DNA of 14,234 nt, taken from NCBI GenBank assembly GCA_020718525.1, contig DYRX01000074.1, positions 1 through 14,234 on the forward strand, in the 5' to 3' direction. The notes under the pieces are model-generated. The model was not told the origin of the DNA. It searched no databases and saw only the letters and a list, made by a program, of their open reading frames with translations. The translations under genes were made by a program, and so were the position numbers. The first letter of the stretch is position 1. The number at the start of each line of letters is the position of its first letter. This DNA is from Victivallis vadensis. Its GTDB lineage: Bacteria; Verrucomicrobiota; Lentisphaeria; Victivallales; GWF2-50-93. Of the stretch, positions 1-6,117 are shown piece after piece.

Positions 1-19
1 TCCGAGCAGGAACGAATGA

Positions 20-270
20 TTGAGATACTCGGTTCCGCCGCCCGCAGAGGCGAGGGAGGAGAACCGCAGGCTCAGGCGGCGCATCGAGGAACAGGACAGG
101 CTGAAGAGACGGATAGAGGAGCTGGAGATCATCCTTGAAACCCGGAAGGGGGCGGCCGACAACAACTATGCCGAGAGGGAGCTGAGACCGACCGTCATCT
201 CTCATCCCGGAAATCGGGCTGGGAAAAACCGACTGAATACCTCCTCCCGCCACCCGCCGGAAAAAACTGA
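20..270 (+). pseudogene. Decayed IS66-like transposase fragment
   Basis: Two pieces typical of IS66-family TnpC transposases are fused with the middle missing. First comes a charged leucine-zipper-like stretch (REENRRLRRRIEEQ and similar, about positions 60-140). Directly after it is a C-terminal-type motif, DNNYAERELRPTVIS (about 157-201), which matches the N-N-x-A-E-R-x-L-R-P signature that IS66 transposases carry near their end. A full TnpC has roughly 500 residues; only about 80 are left. After TVIS the expected Arg-Lys continues in another frame (SRKSGWEKP) and stops at 268-270, so at least one frameshift is present. No start with a good ribosome site is visible; the frame opens at a TTG. 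The remnant abuts an element-end-like repeat at 256-278. The family assignment rests on recognised motifs only. Confidence 0.45.
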
Positions 271-278
271 CGCATTAC
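256..278 (-). repeat. Putative right end of the IS66-like element
   Basis: Read on the minus strand this begins GTAATGCGTCAGT and continues through a T-run to CCGGC. IS66-family ends typically start with GTAAGCG, so this could be the right terminal inverted repeat. The same sequence occurs at 13914-13936 (22 of 23 bases) and in weaker inverted form at 14016-14035. It directly follows the transposase remnant, as an element end should. Confidence 0.45.
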
Positions 279-305
279 CCAAATCCTTCCATGTGGAACA
301 GCACT

Positions 306-337
306 GACATAAGATGTCCTACCCTCAGAGATATAAT
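306..337 (+). promoter_or_regulatory. Palindrome-promoter module, copy 1 (decayed downstream)
   Basis: The palindrome GACAT-AAG-ATGTC (306-318) is followed by CTACCCT and a perfect -10 box, TATAAT, at 332-337. The distance from palindrome centre to -10 start is 20 bases, the same as in the copies at 1051-1083 and 14061-14092. An AAAGGA-type ribosome site and a TTG lie where the gene start sits in the other copies, but the frame closes after nine codons. The module seems to have lost its gene. Confidence 0.5.
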
Positions 338-472
338 GTTTGCCAGAAAGGAAAATATTGGAAATCAGGCAGACGGACAAATCCTAATTTGACCGCCTGT
401 CCGTGTACAATTCCATTGTTTTTATCTATGAAGAACAATGGGCAAGTTTCCAAGCGGACAACATTTTTCTTT
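338..472. other. Intergenic stretch without recognisable gene
   Basis: No supported coding sequence. The only structure I see is an 8-bp inverted repeat, CCATTGTT (413-420) with AACAATGG (434-441), around a 13-base loop. The stem is AT-rich and has no T-run after it, so I do not call it a terminator. Confidence 0.3.
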
Positions 473-475
473 ACT

Positions 476-898
476 TAGTGTGCTTTGTGTCTTCGTGTGA
501 GATAATGTTCAACTTTTGTGAAATGCGCCAACAGTTAATGAAAAAGAAAGGGAAAGCAGAATGAAACAGAACGAAAAGGTTGCGACAAAGAGGCTAAGCC
601 TGAAACAGAAGATCGAACAGTCGAGCAGTGTCAGCGACCTGCTCAGTTTCGGCGATGACGCCCTCTACAGGGAAAAGGAGCCTCTCGCCAAGCTCGCATT
701 CCGCAGGGCCATTGAAAACGCAGCTTCAGGCGACGATTTCGCGGAAATCATAGAATTCCTGTCCGTCGGCAGGGAGCCTGATGCTGAATATGATTTCTCG
801 GAAATATGCAGAACAATGGCTTGGAAGGCGGCTCTCGCAGCATCAGAGAAGTTCAAGGATCAGCGCAGGCTTTTCAACTCTGCAGAAACTGATGAGGA
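476..898 (+). repeat. Direct repeat of leader and 5' part of the 157-residue gene (left copy)
   Basis: This segment is nearly identical, at a constant offset of 1840 bases, to 2316-2738. It covers a CTTTGTG-type string, about 60 bases of untranslated leader ending AAAGAAAGGGAAAGCAGA, and the first 112 codons or so of the gene. Similarity drops abruptly after the codons for ETDED, while the remaining 3' end is only loosely related. This is the footprint of recent duplication or gene conversion limited to the 5' part. Confidence 0.85.
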
Positions 899-1034
899 CT
901 CTGAGCAATGGGACTCATCTGACTTGAAGCGCGTCATTGACGCCGTTGACGAGTTCATTGGCGATCAGACGCTGATTGACAAGCTCCTCGACCCCGATGC
1001 GCCTAACGACGACTTCGAATGGAGCGAACCGTAG
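561..1034 (+). CDS. Hypothetical 157-residue helical protein, copy 1
   Basis: I do not recognise this protein. It is 157 residues, predicted soluble, with no signal peptide or membrane segment. The N-terminus is basic (KRLSLKQKIEQ). The middle (about residues 22-70) looks like paired amphipathic helices of the TPR/Sel1 kind, with LAKLAFRRAIENA resembling a repeat helix. The C-terminus is strongly acidic and ends DAPNDDFEWSEP. The ATG follows a GGGA-containing purine tract eight or so bases upstream and is the same start used by the paralogue at 2401. The two proteins differ at five positions in the first 112 residues but share only about half of the last 45. It is separated from the next genes by its own palindrome-promoter module at 1051. 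Its neighbours are other helical proteins and, further on, a putative defence operon; no function can be assigned from sequence alone. Confidence 0.75.
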   Translation: MKQNEKVATKRLSLKQKIEQSSSVSDLLSFGDDALYREKEPLAKLAFRRAIENAASGDDFAEIIEFLSVGREPDAEYDFSEICRTMAWKAALAASEKFKDQRRLFNSAETDEDSEQWDSSDLKRVIDAVDEFIGDQTLIDKLLDPDAPNDDFEWSEP

Positions 1035-1050
1035 TCCATATCTGTACCAC

Positions 1051-1083
1051 GGACATAAAATGTCCGACCCTATGCAGTATAAT
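1051..1083 (+). promoter_or_regulatory. Palindrome-promoter module, copy 2 (intact)
   Basis: A perfect 15-base palindrome, GGACA-TAAAA-TGTCC (1051-1065), is followed by CGACCCT and TATAAT at 1078-1083. An AAGGAGG ribosome site lies at 1095-1101 and an ATG at 1108. The palindrome covers the place where a -35 box would sit, and that place does not resemble TTGACA. A DNA-binding regulator, either an activator replacing the -35 contact or a repressor, probably binds here. The module should transcribe the 31-codon ORF and the 282-residue gene. Confidence 0.6.
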
Positions 1084-1107
1084 ATGTCTAAAACAAGGAG
1101 GTATTCT

Positions 1108-1203
1108 ATGAAGACGTCAAAAAAACGGGTTCACGCCAATGGGCGCAGAGGCTTGTTCTTGCACAGTAATAAACAAAGCGCAAGCAAAGGAGTAAACAAA
1201 TGA
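1108..1203 (+). CDS. Small basic 31-residue ORF coupled to the next gene
   Basis: The ATG follows a near-consensus AAGGAGG by six bases and sits about 25 bases after a TATAAT box, so initiation here is very likely. The product starts MKTSKKRVHANGRRG and is rich in Lys and Arg. Its TGA stop overlaps the ATG of the 282-residue gene (ATGA at 1200-1203), and the ribosome site of that gene lies within this ORF. This arrangement suggests translational coupling or a leader peptide. It may instead be the stub of a gene that was replaced when the downstream gene arrived. I know no family for it. Confidence 0.4.
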   Translation: MKTSKKRVHANGRRGLFLHSNKQSASKGVNK

Positions 1204-2048
1204 CTAAAAGCAAAATCGAAATCCCGGAAAGCGTCAGCCGCAAGTTCGACAGATTCATCAACATCGAGTCGGAGGACTCGATGGACGAGTTCTGCCTATG
1301 CGAGCTCAAGAGCGTTGCCACGGGCATCCTCAAAATGAATGACGGCAAGCCCATCCTCGAAGCCGTATGCCTGAAATTGGAAAAGATGCTCAAGTCCGGC
1401 AACGCCAACTTCTACGACTACTGTCTGCTCGCCGAGACGGTGAAGAAAAAGCTCGGCGACGAAAAATGGGCACGGAAACTCCTGAAAAAAGCTGAAAGTA
1501 TTGTTGACGAATCCATAGGCGCCCCACTCGACAGCTACGGCTTCGAGGAGGAGGACTCATACTACGCACTTATCGCAGGACAGATACTCGACATACTCGA
1601 CGACCAGAAATGGGCGGCGAAAGTCATATCCCAGGTCCTATGCGACTCTTACAAGGAGAAGTACACCGCACCTGCCGACTGCGCATTCCTCGTCGCATGC
1701 CGGATGCCTGACTTCGCAGACTTGATCTGGAAGAAAGTTCTGAAAGGCTGTGGAGCCTTCCCCGCTCAATCAATTATCATTGCAAATGCAATACTCGAAA
1801 TTGACAACAATCTTTACGTCAATGCCGACGCCGAGACAAAGCGTGATTTCAAGAAAGATGAGAACTGGCACCAGCAGAACCTGACTTGGGCGAAGAAGTT
1901 TGTTGAGAGCTTCCTTGACGAACTCGAGGACGGATGCTTGTCCGAGGACGAATTCGATGCGGATGATGTGGCGGAGATCCTGAAGGTGATCAAGGACAAA
2001 GAACTCTCAAAAAGATTCAAGGAGGCTATGAAGGAGAAGGAGGAGTAG
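1200..2048 (+). CDS. Hypothetical 282-residue TPR-like helical protein
   Basis: I do not recognise a named family. The protein is all-helical in appearance and acidic, with repeat-like helix pairs: LGDEKWARKLLKKAE near residues 91-105 and ILDDQKWAAKVISQV near 131-145 follow the same D-x-K-W-A pattern, as in TPR-like or HEAT-like scaffolds. The C-terminal third is dominated by Asp, Glu and Lys and ends in a charged helix (KRFKEAMKEKEE). No signal peptide, membrane segment or catalytic motif is seen. The ATG has a good AAGGAG seven bases upstream and overlaps the stop of the 31-codon ORF, so both are probably read from the promoter at 1051-1083. It could act as an adaptor or as an immunity-type protein for a lost partner, but that is speculation. 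Copy A of the folded repeat follows its stop. Confidence 0.75.
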   Translation: MTKSKIEIPESVSRKFDRFINIESEDSMDEFCLCELKSVATGILKMNDGKPILEAVCLKLEKMLKSGNANFYDYCLLAETVKKKLGDEKWARKLLKKAESIVDESIGAPLDSYGFEEEDSYYALIAGQILDILDDQKWAAKVISQVLCDSYKEKYTAPADCAFLVACRMPDFADLIWKKVLKGCGAFPAQSIIIANAILEIDNNLYVNADAETKRDFKKDENWHQQNLTWAKKFVESFLDELEDGCLSEDEFDADDVAEILKVIKDKELSKRFKEAMKEKEE

Positions 2049-2112
2049 GAGACACTACGAAACATTTATCAAGCCAAAGGCATGACGCAAAATCCGTAAA
2101 AGACAGTTTTTG

Positions 2113-2344
2113 CCACTAATTTACACTAATGTAACACTAATGGGAGAAAGGGCATCGTTGATGCAGGAATTTGCCGGGTGGCGCTCACTCGCGCAGCCAA
2201 CGGAGGCCAGTATGCCGAAAGTCAAGGCCTGAGGGCTTTGTCTTCCGGCATCTGGACCGCCTACGCCGATGCTGAAAGCACGGCGCGGCAAATTCTTAAT
2301 CGCTAGAAAAAGACTTTGTGTGCTTTGTGTCTCCGTGCGAGATA
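2113..2344 (+). repeat. 232-bp dispersed repeat, copy A
   Basis: It matches 11721-11952 almost base for base at a constant offset of 9608. It opens with iterated CACTAAT units (2114-2141), then has a small GCATC/GATGC hairpin, the folded 129-bp core (2167-2295), and a CTTTGTG-type string ending CGAGA. The right inverted-repeat arm present in the other copy is missing; the leader of the 157-residue gene follows instead. It fills most of the 352-base gap between genes; the first 64 bases of the gap (2049-2112) hold nothing I can identify. Confidence 0.85.
2167..2295 (+). other. Cloverleaf-like folded core of repeat, copy A
   Basis: A 10-bp closing stem (GAATTTGCCG with CGGCAAATTC) encloses three hairpins: a short one with loop TCACTC, a long one of about 60 bases capped by CAAGGC/GCTTTG, and one around GATGCT/AGCA. 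Seven bases differ from the other copy and there are no indels. Here the short hairpin has one wobble and one mismatch and the long hairpin one extra mismatch, so it folds slightly less well. It could be a structured RNA or a folded single-strand DNA site. Confidence 0.45.
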
Positions 2345-2738
2345 AAGTTCAACTTTTGGGAAATGCACCAACAGTTAATTAAAAAGAAAGGGAAAGCAGA
2401 ATGAAACAGAAGGAAAAGGTTGCGACAAAGAGGGTAAGCCTGAAACAGAAGATCGAACAGTCGAGCAGTGTCAGCGACCTGCTCGGTTTGGGCGATGACG
2501 CCCTCTACAGGGAAAAGGAGCCTCTCGCCAAGCTCGCGTTCCGCAGGGCCATTGAAAACGCCGCTTCAGGCGCCGATTTCGCGGAAATCATAGAATTCCT
2601 GTCCGTCGGCAGGGAGCCTGATGCTGAATATGATTTCTCGGAAATATGCAGAACAATGGCTTGGAAGGCGGCTCTCGCAGCATCAGAGAAGTTCAAGGAT
2701 CAGCGCAGGCTTTTCAACTCTGCAGAAACTGATGAGGA
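2316..2738 (+). repeat. Direct repeat of leader and 5' part of the 157-residue gene (right copy)
   Basis: Counterpart of 476-898. Within the leader the palindrome AAAGTT-C-AACTTT (2344-2356) is perfect here and slightly degraded in the left copy; it might be an operator. The left boundary overlaps the CTTTGTG-type end of the 232-bp repeat, so the duplication may have involved that element. Confidence 0.85.
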
Positions 2739-2874
2739 TATGGAAAATCGAGAAAAATGCGATTTAAAGAGGGTCGTTTATGCTGTCGAGGAATTCATCG
2801 GAAACCAGAGTCTGGTCGAGAAGATACTAGATACTGATGCTCCGAACGACGACTTCGACTGGGACGAGCTATGA
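2401..2874 (+). CDS. Hypothetical 157-residue helical protein, copy 2
   Basis: Paralogue of the protein at 561-1034, of equal length. The first 112 residues differ at only five places (N4K, L12V, S29G, F30L, D58A). The last 45 residues are remodelled (MENREKCDLKRVVYAVEEF against a different acidic stretch) but keep the closing DAPNDDFDW. The ATG and its GGGA purine tract are conserved with copy 1. No domain of known function is visible; the fold looks helical and the C-terminus acidic. It lies 143 bases upstream of the 409-residue gene across an AT-rich gap, so it is probably a separate transcription unit. A constant body with a variable acidic tail would fit a binding protein whose partner contact lies in the tail; this is inference. 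Confidence 0.75.
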   Translation: MKQKEKVATKRVSLKQKIEQSSSVSDLLGLGDDALYREKEPLAKLAFRRAIENAASGADFAEIIEFLSVGREPDAEYDFSEICRTMAWKAALAASEKFKDQRRLFNSAETDEDMENREKCDLKRVVYAVEEFIGNQSLVEKILDTDAPNDDFDWDEL

Positions 2875-3017
2875 GGGTATTCTTCGAGTTAGCATATTCT
2901 GAACAGTTCCCCTTCATTTAAAAGCACGAATTGTTATTACATAAGTTGAAATTTTATTTAGAACATATAGCTTCTTAACTAGTTTATTGCTTTTTTTGAA
3001 TTCCCATTGGAAAGAAA
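2875..3017 (+). promoter_or_regulatory. AT-rich upstream region of the nuclease-helicase operon
   Basis: This gap is much richer in A and T than the genes on either side and is the likely promoter region for the operon starting at 3018. Possible elements are TTGTTA (2931) or TTGAAA (2946) as -35 and TATAGC (2966) as -10, but no pair has both good sequence and 16-18 bp spacing. A run of seven T occurs around 2990. The ribosome site before 3018 is weak (GGAAAG). Confidence 0.3.
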
Positions 3018-4247
3018 ATGAATATAACCATATTTACTGTTCGCGATGAAAAGCTGATCCGTGGCGAATCTGCCAGAGACCCTTTGGGACTCATGCCCAT
3101 CTGGAGGTCATTGGGTCATATGCTGATTCCTGGACTTGCTACCATTGTGTCGCGAATTGACGGCGTGCAGGGAATCCTGTTTCTATATTCAAGTCTGAAC
3201 TCCTTGCCCGACAGACTGCGCTCCAAAAAGACAGATGGTCGAATTCTGCTTTTCTTGGAACGCCTTTGGGAATTCCACCTCTTTAGAGTAAACGGGAATC
3301 CTTGTTTTGGAATAAATAAATTGAATGCAGAGGGGTTTGAGCTCAACTTTAACGGACATGGAACTGTTGGGACAGGGCTCCGGCAATACTATCGCGGCAC
3401 ATGTCGCAATAAAGGAATCTTGGGCAATGACCTCAAGACTCTACTAGAGCAATGGAAGGAACTGGCTGACGAACTGCTAGACAAGGAGTTCGTAGTCTGG
3501 CTGAAGGGGGAAGCAAAAAATGCCACGGATGATAATTACCATATTGTTGCCAGCGAAATTTATGGACAGATTGAAAAGCATCTTAAACGGTTTCATGATG
3601 GCAACCAAAAGATATGGGATCAAATGGAAAAAGAACTTCTGCAGGATGCAAAGCAGCATTTGTGGATCGAGCGCATTCTTGAAAAGTATCCCGAAGGCAT
3701 TGACGACACTACTGTATCAACGCGGCAGCTCGTGACCGACATCCAGGAAATTGCAGTGTCTTTAGAGGCAAAGGATTGGGCTGAGGACTGCCAGCATTTT
3801 CTGGACTGTGAACCTTTTCTGCAATGCATGGAATCGTGCTTTATGGCCATGCAAGAATTGCATAGGATTACCATTAATGATTTCTGCGAAAAACTGAAGA
3901 ATAACTCGCCTGGGAACTTAAAAGAAGTCGCTGAACAATTCTGCAAGCTTCCTGGACCCTCTGAGCGCTTGAAGACGATGAAGCAAATAGCTGAGCATTG
4001 GAAAAATGAACATTATAAAGATGCTGTTAAAAGTCTGATTGAGCACTACCACAAAGTCTGCGAAGAGCGCGGGAATAATCCTTTGGTCCAACTTGATGGC
4101 GATAAACTTCTGGTAAATGAACCCAAGAATTACGACTGGAAAGAATGGACAGAATCTACCAACGAATGGGAAAACGGCTACTTTATTAAGACCCAGATTG
4201 AACTCTACAAAGACATCAAGGGACGACAGAGGATGTTCAATGGATAA
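3018..4247 (+). CDS. Uncharacterised 409-residue protein, first gene of nuclease-helicase operon
   Basis: I do not recognise the family. The N-terminal 130 residues seem a compact domain: DPLGLMPIWRSLGHMLIPGL (21-40), a hydrophobic segment GILFLYSSL (52-60), ILLFLERLWEF (76-86), then GHGTVGTGLRQYYRGT (113-128). Residues 140-345 are helical and charged, rich in Trp and Cys without a metal-finger pattern. The C-terminus closes with a WENGYFIKTQIELYKDI segment (384-400). There is no signal peptide, no obvious membrane anchor and no nuclease or ATPase motif. The layout recalls DUF6361-like proteins that I associate with PLD and helicase genes, but I cannot establish homology. The stop overlaps the start of the HKD nuclease gene by eight bases, which implies coupled translation and a shared complex or pathway. 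Target recognition or scaffolding is a reasonable guess. The ATG has only a weak ribosome site. Confidence 0.8.
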   Translation: MNITIFTVRDEKLIRGESARDPLGLMPIWRSLGHMLIPGLATIVSRIDGVQGILFLYSSLNSLPDRLRSKKTDGRILLFLERLWEFHLFRVNGNPCFGINKLNAEGFELNFNGHGTVGTGLRQYYRGTCRNKGILGNDLKTLLEQWKELADELLDKEFVVWLKGEAKNATDDNYHIVASEIYGQIEKHLKRFHDGNQKIWDQMEKELLQDAKQHLWIERILEKYPEGIDDTTVSTRQLVTDIQEIAVSLEAKDWAEDCQHFLDCEPFLQCMESCFMAMQELHRITINDFCEKLKNNSPGNLKEVAEQFCKLPGPSERLKTMKQIAEHWKNEHYKDAVKSLIEHYHKVCEERGNNPLVQLDGDKLLVNEPKNYDWKEWTESTNEWENGYFIKTQIELYKDIKGRQRMFNG

Positions 4248-6117
4248 ACAAGCGACCAACATGACTATGCGGGAGTCTCTGACCCAGATGGTTCAGGTCT
4301 TTGATGGTGGGCAAATCGAACACGCTCTGTTCACAACCTTCAATTTTAATCCAAGCTTCTTTGAACGGAATGTGCTGCCATTGGTGTGCGGCATTAGTAT
4401 GGAAGATGCAGAAACCATGAGCCCAAGAGCGCTTATCAATGAATTATACCGTCCCTTGAAGAAGATTAATGTGGCGGTAGCCTACGATGCCTCGGTGCTT
4501 CAGGGAGTTAGCGGCAATTGTCGCTATGAGTTTTTACCTAAATCCATGCCAAACGGCTTCTTTCACGCCAAGATCATCGTGCTGGCGGGGCGTAATAAAG
4601 AAGATGTATCGTTGGCCACAGTCATGGTCTCCAGCGGCAATCTAACCATTTCAGGTTGGGGGCACAATATCGAGGTGGCTGGCTGGTGCCGTGTATACAA
4701 GCAACAGGCAGAGGAACTGCTGGATTTCTATGATAATTGCCTAAAGACCCCCCAATACCATTCCAAGTGCTTGGAGACAGGCAATGAATTGCTCGAAAAT
4801 ATCAAGAATAATAGCACCTCGGAAGGTCCTCAATTACTGCTTCAATATCCCGGGAAAGAATATTCACTTGTACATCGCCTTTTCAAAGGGGACAAGAAAG
4901 CGAGTAAACTGCACGTGTTTTCACCCTACTGGGGCAAAGAGGCTATAGATAAACTGGCAGGACTTGCAGAACTCAGTTGCTATCCGTCCAAGGACGATAC
5001 CAAAGGATACCAATTCCCCTTTTTGCCGGAGGACTGCCAAAAAAAATCCTTGCAGATAATGGCTCTCAAGGGCGAAGAAGACTTTCGGCACGCCAAACTT
5101 TACTATAAAGAAGGATGGGGTCTAACTTTGGGCTCGGCCAATTGCACAAAGCAGGCTTTGTTGGACAGTCACAATGTGGAGGCTATGCTGGTCTTCAAGA
5201 ATGCCGCTGAGCCAGCTATATTACAAAAAGCCAAGCCATTAGAAGGATGGAATGTTGGTACTGGTGATACTGGTGATGGTCCGGAACACTGTCCCTTGGA
5301 AGCCATAGTCTACGCTAATTACGACAAGGAAAAGAAACAGTACGAGATTTCGGTAAAGGTTCATGTTAAATCGGATGAACTCGCAGAAAAGAGCCTTGAA
5401 TGGTGGATTGACTGCGGAGGGGTAACTCTGACGTCTAATAAGAGTGAATGCCAAGTCAAACCATTTCTGCCCAATGAACAGGTGGCTCGCTACTTTAAGC
5501 TCTCCTGGCAAATAATTGGTGAGGCTAAAAAATACTTGACAGGCATGATTCTTCCAATAGGCGGTTCCGATATGGAGCTTGGCTACCGTCCAAAACGCAA
5601 CTTGAAGCAGATTCTGGAAGATATGCTCCGAAGGCGCTTCGAATACAAATCACCTGGAAAGGATGAACGCAAGGCCCTGGTAGATGAAGATTCTGATGTA
5701 GACTCCGATGTAGATGGAGATGAGTCTGAATCAAATGATGATGAAGATGTCTTTCAGTTCGATATGTACGGTATGTATCAGTCCTTCTACCATATGCGAC
5801 AATGCCTTGATAAATCAAATGATCTGCCCGACACACTGCAAGAGCTGATTGACACGGTATTGAAGGGAGAGGAAGTTAAGCACCCAGTTCAGCAGTGGCT
5901 GATGCTTGCTGAGGCTATGGCAATTGCCGAATTGTTATCAGATACTGAAAAGAAACAATTCAACCGTTATGACTCGGATCTCAAAAAGATCGAGGAGAGT
6001 CTTAAAAGAGATCTGGAAAAAGATAAAATATTGAGCGACTACGGTATAAAATCAGCTGCTAAGTTTATGAAATGGATTCGTAAGGAGTTGCATCAGGAGC
6101 CGTGTCATGTCAAATAG
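4240..6117 (+). CDS. HKD (phospholipase D-family) nuclease-like protein
   Basis: Predicted phosphodiesterase of the PLD superfamily, 625 residues, with two catalytic half-sites as in PLD nucleases that work on DNA. The first is H109-A-K111 followed by SSGNLT at 131-136; the second is H284-A-K286 followed by GSANCT at 298-303 and E314. The classical Asp of the H-x-K-x4-D signature is not obvious in either half, which is common in this branch. Residues 30-50 (LFTTFNFNPSFFERNVLPL) match the usual opening of helicase-linked PLD proteins. A C-terminal half with an acidic linker (482-505, mostly Asp, Glu, Ser) and a helical tail may contact the helicase. I chose the ATG at 4240 because AGAGGA lies six bases before it; an upstream in-frame start would lie inside the previous gene. 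Its 3' end overlaps the helicase start by 11 bases. It is probably the effector of the operon. Comparable pairs are R.NgoAVII/R.CglI with their helicases, DrmC in DISARM and DpdK. Confidence 0.88.
   Translation: MDKQATNMTMRESLTQMVQVFDGGQIEHALFTTFNFNPSFFERNVLPLVCGISMEDAETMSPRALINELYRPLKKINVAVAYDASVLQGVSGNCRYEFLPKSMPNGFFHAKIIVLAGRNKEDVSLATVMVSSGNLTISGWGHNIEVAGWCRVYKQQAEELLDFYDNCLKTPQYHSKCLETGNELLENIKNNSTSEGPQLLLQYPGKEYSLVHRLFKGDKKASKLHVFSPYWGKEAIDKLAGLAELSCYPSKDDTKGYQFPFLPEDCQKKSLQIMALKGEEDFRHAKLYYKEGWGLTLGSANCTKQALLDSHNVEAMLVFKNAAEPAILQKAKPLEGWNVGTGDTGDGPEHCPLEAIVYANYDKEKKQYEISVKVHVKSDELAEKSLEWWIDCGGVTLTSNKSECQVKPFLPNEQVARYFKLSWQIIGEAKKYLTGMILPIGGSDMELGYRPKRNLKQILEDMLRRRFEYKSPGKDERKALVDEDSDVDSDVDGDESESNDDEDVFQFDMYGMYQSFYHMRQCLDKSNDLPDTLQELIDTVLKGEEVKHPVQQWLMLAEAMAIAELLSDTEKKQFNRYDSDLKKIEESLKRDLEKDKILSDYGIKSAAKFMKWIRKELHQEPCHVK

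Noticed and set aside
413..441. Rho-independent terminator at the CCATTGTT/AACAATGG inverted repeat
   Set aside because: The stem is AT-rich, the loop is 13 bases and no T-run follows.
976..1107. Longer version of the 31-codon ORF starting at 976
   Set aside because: It would overlap the end of the 157-residue gene and read through the palindrome and the -10 box; the ATG at 1108 has the ribosome site.
2167..2295. Retron msr-msd RNA
   Set aside because: The fold is suggestive, but no reverse transcriptase is encoded anywhere in the window.
2113..2344. Integron attC site or CRISPR-like repeat
   Set aside because: The repeats lack the RYYYAAC/GTTRRRY core sites of attC, and there is no array of short repeats with spacers.
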